Source: Hirundichthys speculiger (Eukaryota; Chordata; Actinopteri; Beloniformes; Exocoetidae). From it: DNA of 64,000 nt. The notes beneath the pieces were generated by a model. That model saw only the letters and a program-made list of their open reading frames with translations. It was not told the origin of the DNA and did no database searches. A program made the translations under genes and the position numbers. The DNA lies in the NCBI GenBank assembly GCA_018398805.1, contig JAGFBZ010002032.1, positions 1-64,000 of the forward strand, read 5' to 3'. Of this stretch, positions 59,165 to 64,000 are shown piece after piece (the first letter of the stretch is position 1; each line of letters starts with the position of its first letter).

Positions 59165-60080
59165 GCTTCCATCCATCCATTAACTTCCGCTTATCCCAGA
59201 CCTCCAGCTCTTCTGGGAGGACACCAAGGCGTCCCCAGGCTAGCTGGGAAATATCATCTCTCCAGGGTGACCTCGGTCTGCCCTTGGGCCTCCTCCCAGT
59301 CGGTCATGAATCACCTTAACTGGCTCCTCTCGATGTGAAGGAGCAGCAGCTCTACTCTGAGTCTCTCCTGAATGACTGGACGTCCCATCCTGTCTCCAGG
59401 GAAGAGTCCAGCCACCCTGAGGAGAAAGCTCATTTCAGCCGGTTGTACCTGCGATCTTATTCTTTCAGTCGCTACCCAGTTCGTGCCCTTCGGTGATGGC
59501 GGGAACAAAGATTGGCTGGTAAACAACGTCTTGCCTTTTTGTTCAACTCTCTCCACCATGACTGACTGGTACTGTAGATGATGGACCGACCCACCTGTCG
59601 TTCTCCATTTTTTTCCTCACTCAAGAGCAGGACCCCGAGTCACTTAAACTCCTTGACTTGAGGCAGAACCTAAACTCCCAACCTGAAGAGGGAATCCCAT
59701 CCTTTTACGACGTAGAACCATGGTCTCAGATATGGAGACGCTGATTCTCATCCCTGAGGGCTGAAGAAAGAAGAAAGTCAATCCTGAGGCCGCCAAACTG
59801 TTTCCTCTTGGCTGTGTGCTAGAAAATCTGTCCATAAAAGCTGTGAACAGAATCAATGACAAAGGGCGGCCATGACGGAGTCCTACTTTTATTAGAAAGA
59901 AATCTGACTTTACTACCGGCAATGCTGACCAAGCTCTCGCTCCATTTGTACAGTGATTGAATAGCCCATAATAATGGACCCAGCATCCCATAATCCTGGA
60001 GAACTCCCCACAAAATAGCCAAGTCCACAAAGCACATGTGAAGTGGTTGGACAAACTCCCATGTGACTCAAAGAGGTAGA
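59165..60080 (-). mobile_element. LINE with degraded reverse transcriptase, antisense
   Basis: On the minus strand, fragments line up in LINE RT order: FVDLAILWGVLQDYG and IQSLYKWSESLVSIAGSK (about 60000-59920), then VGLRHGRPLSLILFTAFMDR (about 59850), then GMRISVSISETMVLRRKRMG (about 59730), and finally TERIRSQVQPAEMSFLLRVA with LRVELLLLHIERSQLR (about 59460-59320). The plus-strand text CTGGCTCCTCTCGATGTGAA is a familiar fish repeat. The FADD-type catalytic motif is missing in a deletion, and frames shift several times. Subfamily not assigned. Confidence 0.8.
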
Positions 60081-60535
60081 GCATGTTGTGAACTAATTGC
60101 AGCTTTTGTGGCTGATTTGGCAACACCCTGATGTGCAGGTTATCACCGTAGCAGTGATATCAAGAGATATTCAAAGCTGTAATGAAGTAACCATTCATTC
60201 ATACTTCCATGGAATCCAAAAATATTTTTGTTTTATGATCCCTACACTTAAACATGAGCCAAAGAACAATCAGGTTGCGTGTGATTCGAAACAAAGGAGA
60301 AACAATTTGTCTGTAAAGAGACTGATATATCTCTTGGTTGAAAATCATTTTAATTTGGTAACTATTTTTTCATGTCTTCTCTATGTTAAGCGCCACTCTG
60401 CTTTCAGACTTTTTGCGAAGCTTCTGCATATTTCTTCAGAGGCTACTTCAAACAGAGAAATGGAAAAAAAGGAATCTTACCCAAAATGCATTAAAAACAA
60501 ACAGTTATGCAGTAATTTTATTAAATGGTGTGAAC

Positions 60536-61430
60536 TCTGGATGGGCATTTGGTCGAAATTTATTCGTCGATGGTCGGGAGAATTAATGATTAATAATCGA
60601 TTAATCATTAACATTTTTATATTGAAAACTATCACAATTATTCTCGCTATCGGCGTGACGTTTGTTTTCCCCTTTGGCCTGGTTGCTATGGCCTGGTTGC
60701 TATGGCCTGGTTGCTATGGCCCGCATGCCCAGATGTGTTCAGTGGCCCGGATGTTCGTGGTCGACAATAACGTGACATTTCCTGTTTCTTTTCTTTTAAA
60801 AAACAATGATAATAAAACAAGAGATATCGAGGAGACTACTTAACAAGGACAATTTATATCAAGGCGCCAGTATTACAGGCTTTTTGTTTCTTAAAAAGAT
60901 GCGCTTGTTGTGTGCTCGATGTGCGCTGCAGCTCCTTCTGGTCCGTGCTAACACCGAGTTGAGGCTAGGCTAGGCTAGGCTAGGCTGATGATGAACCGCC
61001 TCCACCGTCCTTTACAAGGCTTGGATGTGCGTTGTTCAAGTGATACATCATTGTCGTTGTTGATTAATTGTATTTGTAATTAGCATTGCAGTGATTGCAG
61101 TACACTTGGTCATTTTCTAAACTAAAATGGTTCCACGCCACACTTCACCGCGACCGCTTCATGATTAGGCGATGACCTACAGAAGCTCGCAGGTAACAAC
61201 TGAGTCCAGCCAGGGTAGGGTGATGGTGAAATGTTGCCCCCTGCTGACAAATTTCTATCGGTGGCACAGAGAAATGCATCGCATTGTTTGAGGACGTGCA
61301 CTGATAACCTACATTCGGATTGTTAAAAAAAAAAAAAAAAAAAAATTCGGTTCATCGACGAAAATGAATGTCTTCGACCAAATTCTTAATGATCAATAAT
61401 CGATTAATCGATTAATTATGCCCATCCCTT
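60536..61430. mobile_element. hAT-like 895-bp miniature element
   Basis: TGGATGGGCAT near the left and ATGCCCATCCC near the right; duplication GTGTGAAC is perfect at 60528-60535 and 61431-61438. Subterminal ATTAATCGATTA repeats at both ends. It contains three copies of GGCCTGGTTGCTAT (about 60677-60718) and a (GGCTA)n run near 60964. Confidence 0.92.
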
Positions 61431-61444
61431 GTGTGAACATTGGA

Positions 61445-61965
61445 CCATGTTTTTCATCCTCTTCTTTTCGGTTCAGCTTTTCCCTTCAATCTACCTCCAT
61501 CCTCTGCATTCTCTCACTCCAGCTACCTTCATGTCATCTTTCTCTACATCCATAAATCTCCTCTTTGGTCTTCTGCTAGACTTCATCATCTTTCTACTGA
61601 TATCCTCACCGTCTCTCCTCTGTTCATGTCCAAACCATCTCAGTCTAGGCCTCTCTGACTTTCTCTCCAGAACATCTAACATCTGCTGTCCCTCTGACGT
61701 CCTCATTCCTGATCCGATATAACCTCATCACTCCCAGAGAGAACCTCAACGTTTTAACCTCTGCTACCTCCAACTCCGGTCTTTTCCTCAGTGCCACCGT
61801 ACAACATAGGTCTCACCACCGTCTTGTACACCTTTCTTTTCATTCTTGCTGATACTCTTTTATCACACATCACACCTGAGACCTTCCTCCACCTGCTGCA
61901 ACCTGCTGGCACATGCTTTCTTCACCTCTTTTCCACACCTTCTGTCGCTCTGGGCTGTTGACCCT
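61445..61965 (-). mobile_element. second LINE fragment (RT C-terminal region), antisense
   Basis: Minus-strand blocks VALRKRPELEVAEVKTLRFS (about 61780) and ERPRLRWFGHEQRRDGE followed by RRPKRRFMDV (about 61640-61530) match the C-terminal part of RTE-like LINE proteins, where RWFGH and RPKRRWMD are conserved. Frameshifts are present. It differs from the LINE at 59165. Confidence 0.75.
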
Positions 61966-64000
61966 TGGTACATAAAATCCTCTACCTTTTTTTACATATC
62001 TGCTCACAGTAGTGACATTAAGCAAGCTTCTAGAGCTACATAATTGAAAAAAAAAATGTACAAAAAGTGAATTGTAATTACAAAGTGACTTGTTGTCTTT
62101 CTTGTACTTGTGGTTCGGCTGGTCCTTTAACATTAGATCTAGACGAAATAATATATATATTTGCTATTGTGAAAATGTTTTTCATCCTTAAGCTTTTAAT
62201 GAGGACCTGCCGTCTTGTTGTCTTTGCATTGGTTTTTATATCTAGTATGGGTCAAGGTAGATAAATACCATAGTATTTGAGGTGCTGATCACAATGCTTT
62301 TATGATCCCTGAGATCCTGGATCTCACTATATCGGCCCAAAACGCCACATGACCATGAACCAGGCTGTGGCTGTGAGGGATAACGACCCCGAACAGACTC
62401 CAGGTCCCATCTGACAGTTTCACACTGACAGAACACGAAGTCCTTGTCTGTCCGAATCTGCCGAAGAACAAAGCTCCTTAAGACATCATATCTCCTGCGT
62501 AGCGACCGGCCGTGTGGGTGGCCTTGAAGGTTTGCCACGCAGGAAGAGCTGACCTAGAAAACACCGACTGTCCTGTCAGACGCTTTTCCTTTGGACCTGC
62601 AGATGCAGACGCACAATGGAAAAAAAAGGGTGAATGGATGACATTTATCAGTTAAATGTGTAGATGAGACGTGCCACATAACTACGTCGGCATACTTTCA
62701 CTTCAGTCGATCACATTTTATTCATGTCCTCAAAGCATTTTTTTTTTTTTAAATCTTACATTGTCTGTTTAAAATAACTTCTGACACCTCTTGTCTACTA
62801 TTGTGAATATTTTGGTTTGGCATTTTTACTCTAAACCTGGCTTGCATAAAAAAGTCTAAGTTAATAAAAATATTATGTGACAGATTTTAGTGATAGTGGT
62901 AACTGAATAAAGATAATGCATTTTGATCTGTATCATAATCTTTATCTTTCAGCAAAGCTCTATAACAGAAGCAGCTCATCTTTATGAAATATACTGTGAC
63001 CTTTATGAGTGCATAAGGGAAACTTATAAAGTCTTTGTTTGTGAGAAGTAGGGACAGGGAATGCAAGGGAAACAGGTAGCGATACACCAGCTGTGCTGTT
63101 TTTGGAGTAAACTATTACAAATCGAGTTCATTATTACACAAATTTTAGTCTAACATTTGCTTATTTGCTTAAGAAGATCTAGACAAACCTGGTAAAGTCT
63201 CTTTTTTTCCCTCATACCACACGGCACCATGTGGCAAATGTGCAGAATGAGCAGTGTTGGGATGCTAGCTAAAACAAACCCGCCTCATGGTGGTCTGTTA
63301 GTACAGATAACACAACACACAAGTGCAATAACATAAATGAACTTTAAAACATGAATGATTTTGCTCTGTTAGGGTTTTAGTCACAGCTCAGAAGCTAAAG
63401 TGATGATAGCTTGGTTTTGCTTGGTTTTAGATTGGTTATGCGAGTTGTCAATCAAATTGTACCCTCTGCTGCCATAAATGTGTTGCTTTATATATTTTTA
63501 GCTGATGTGCTTCAAACCCCCCCAAAGCAGGTATCTCAAGCTATCCAGACAAAAACAGTGTTCTTAGTTTTTTTGTTTTGTTTTTGTCCTTTCCAGTTAG
63601 CATTGTTTCTATTTGAAACTATTTAAAATACTTTTGAAATGTAAGGGTACAACATTGACCCAAAACATTATCAGCTCAGTTTATTAGTGTAACAAAAAAG
63701 CAGTCTCCATCTGACTCATGTTCTTTTCCACAGTCGCTAGCATTTAGCTAAGTTGCCTTATTTGCTAACCCCAATATCAAACTCTTTCAGTCATAGTGAA
63801 GGGATAGTCATAGTATCTCAAAACTTATTATTTAGTCTGTTGGATAAAAGAAAAAAATACAAAAAAATAAAGCAGTTTTTTTGACTATGAAAACAACTGT
63901 TTTTAGTAGCATTAGCATTATCTTATTTTAAAATTATTATGGAATAAATTCAGAGCAATGAGCAATGAAGTCCTGGATTTACACAGGGGGTAAGAACAGA
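61966..64000. other. aff2 intron 1, nothing firmly recognised
   Basis: At 62330-62560 GC content rises and a minus-strand frame (62538-62242) reads like protein but matches no family I know. The rest is AT-rich. Confidence 0.5.

Noticed and set aside
60097..60843. The longest open frame in the window (248 codons, plus strand)
   Set aside because: It begins in antisense LINE sequence, crosses unrelated AT-rich DNA and ends inside a hAT element. Composition and breakpoints show a chance frame.

Overview
This is vertebrate DNA, most likely from a percomorph teleost. It has split genes with GT-AG introns, long AT-rich intergenic and intronic stretches, many microsatellites, and a typical fish repeat load: many hAT-type miniature elements with 8-bp target duplications, piggyBac, Tc1/mariner, LINE fragments and a tRNA-type SINE. 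No prokaryotic genes, rRNA or CRISPR array are present. Most open reading frames are chance frames in repeats.

Two host genes are supported, both on the plus strand. (1) The 3' end of fmr1 (fragile X messenger ribonucleoprotein): four coding exons at 1121-1352, 1440-1634, 2201-2280 and 9321-9527. They encode the nuclear-export segment, the acidic phospho-region, the RGG box and the C-terminus ending LVNGVS. A very long 3'UTR of about 8.6 kb follows, ending at overlapping AATAAA signals near 18124-18133. Its last bases match what I remember of the end of the human FMR1 3'UTR. (2) The first coding exon of aff2 (FMR2), 33910-33962, encoding MDLFEFDFFRDWELEQP plus two bases of a split codon. A TATA-like promoter and 5'UTR lie upstream, and intron 1 fills the rest of the window. 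The same gene order and orientation (FMR1 then AFF2) holds on human Xq27.3-q28, so this is a compact version of the fragile-X interval.

Layout: 1-9527, fmr1 exons with a repeat-filled last intron (a piggyBac element carrying three nested hAT elements, then another hAT miniature element). 9528-18150, fmr1 3'UTR, including a 1.77-kb hairpin-forming minisatellite at 11661-13430. 18150-33400, intergenic, almost entirely DNA-transposon remnants, microsatellites and a fold-back element. 33400-33962, aff2 promoter, 5'UTR and exon 1. 33963-64000, aff2 intron 1, with hAT and Tc1 miniature elements, LINE fragments that all lie antisense to aff2, one SINE, minisatellites, and three stretches that look like conserved non-coding (enhancer-type) sequence.

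The most interesting points are the hairpin minisatellite inside the fmr1 3'UTR, a second minisatellite and a start-stop upstream ORF in the aff2 5'UTR (human FRAXE repeats also occupy the AFF2 5'UTR), the nested transposon stack in the last fmr1 intron, and transposons that keep spliced coding exons (a MADF domain and a Gln/Pro-rich transposase N-terminus).
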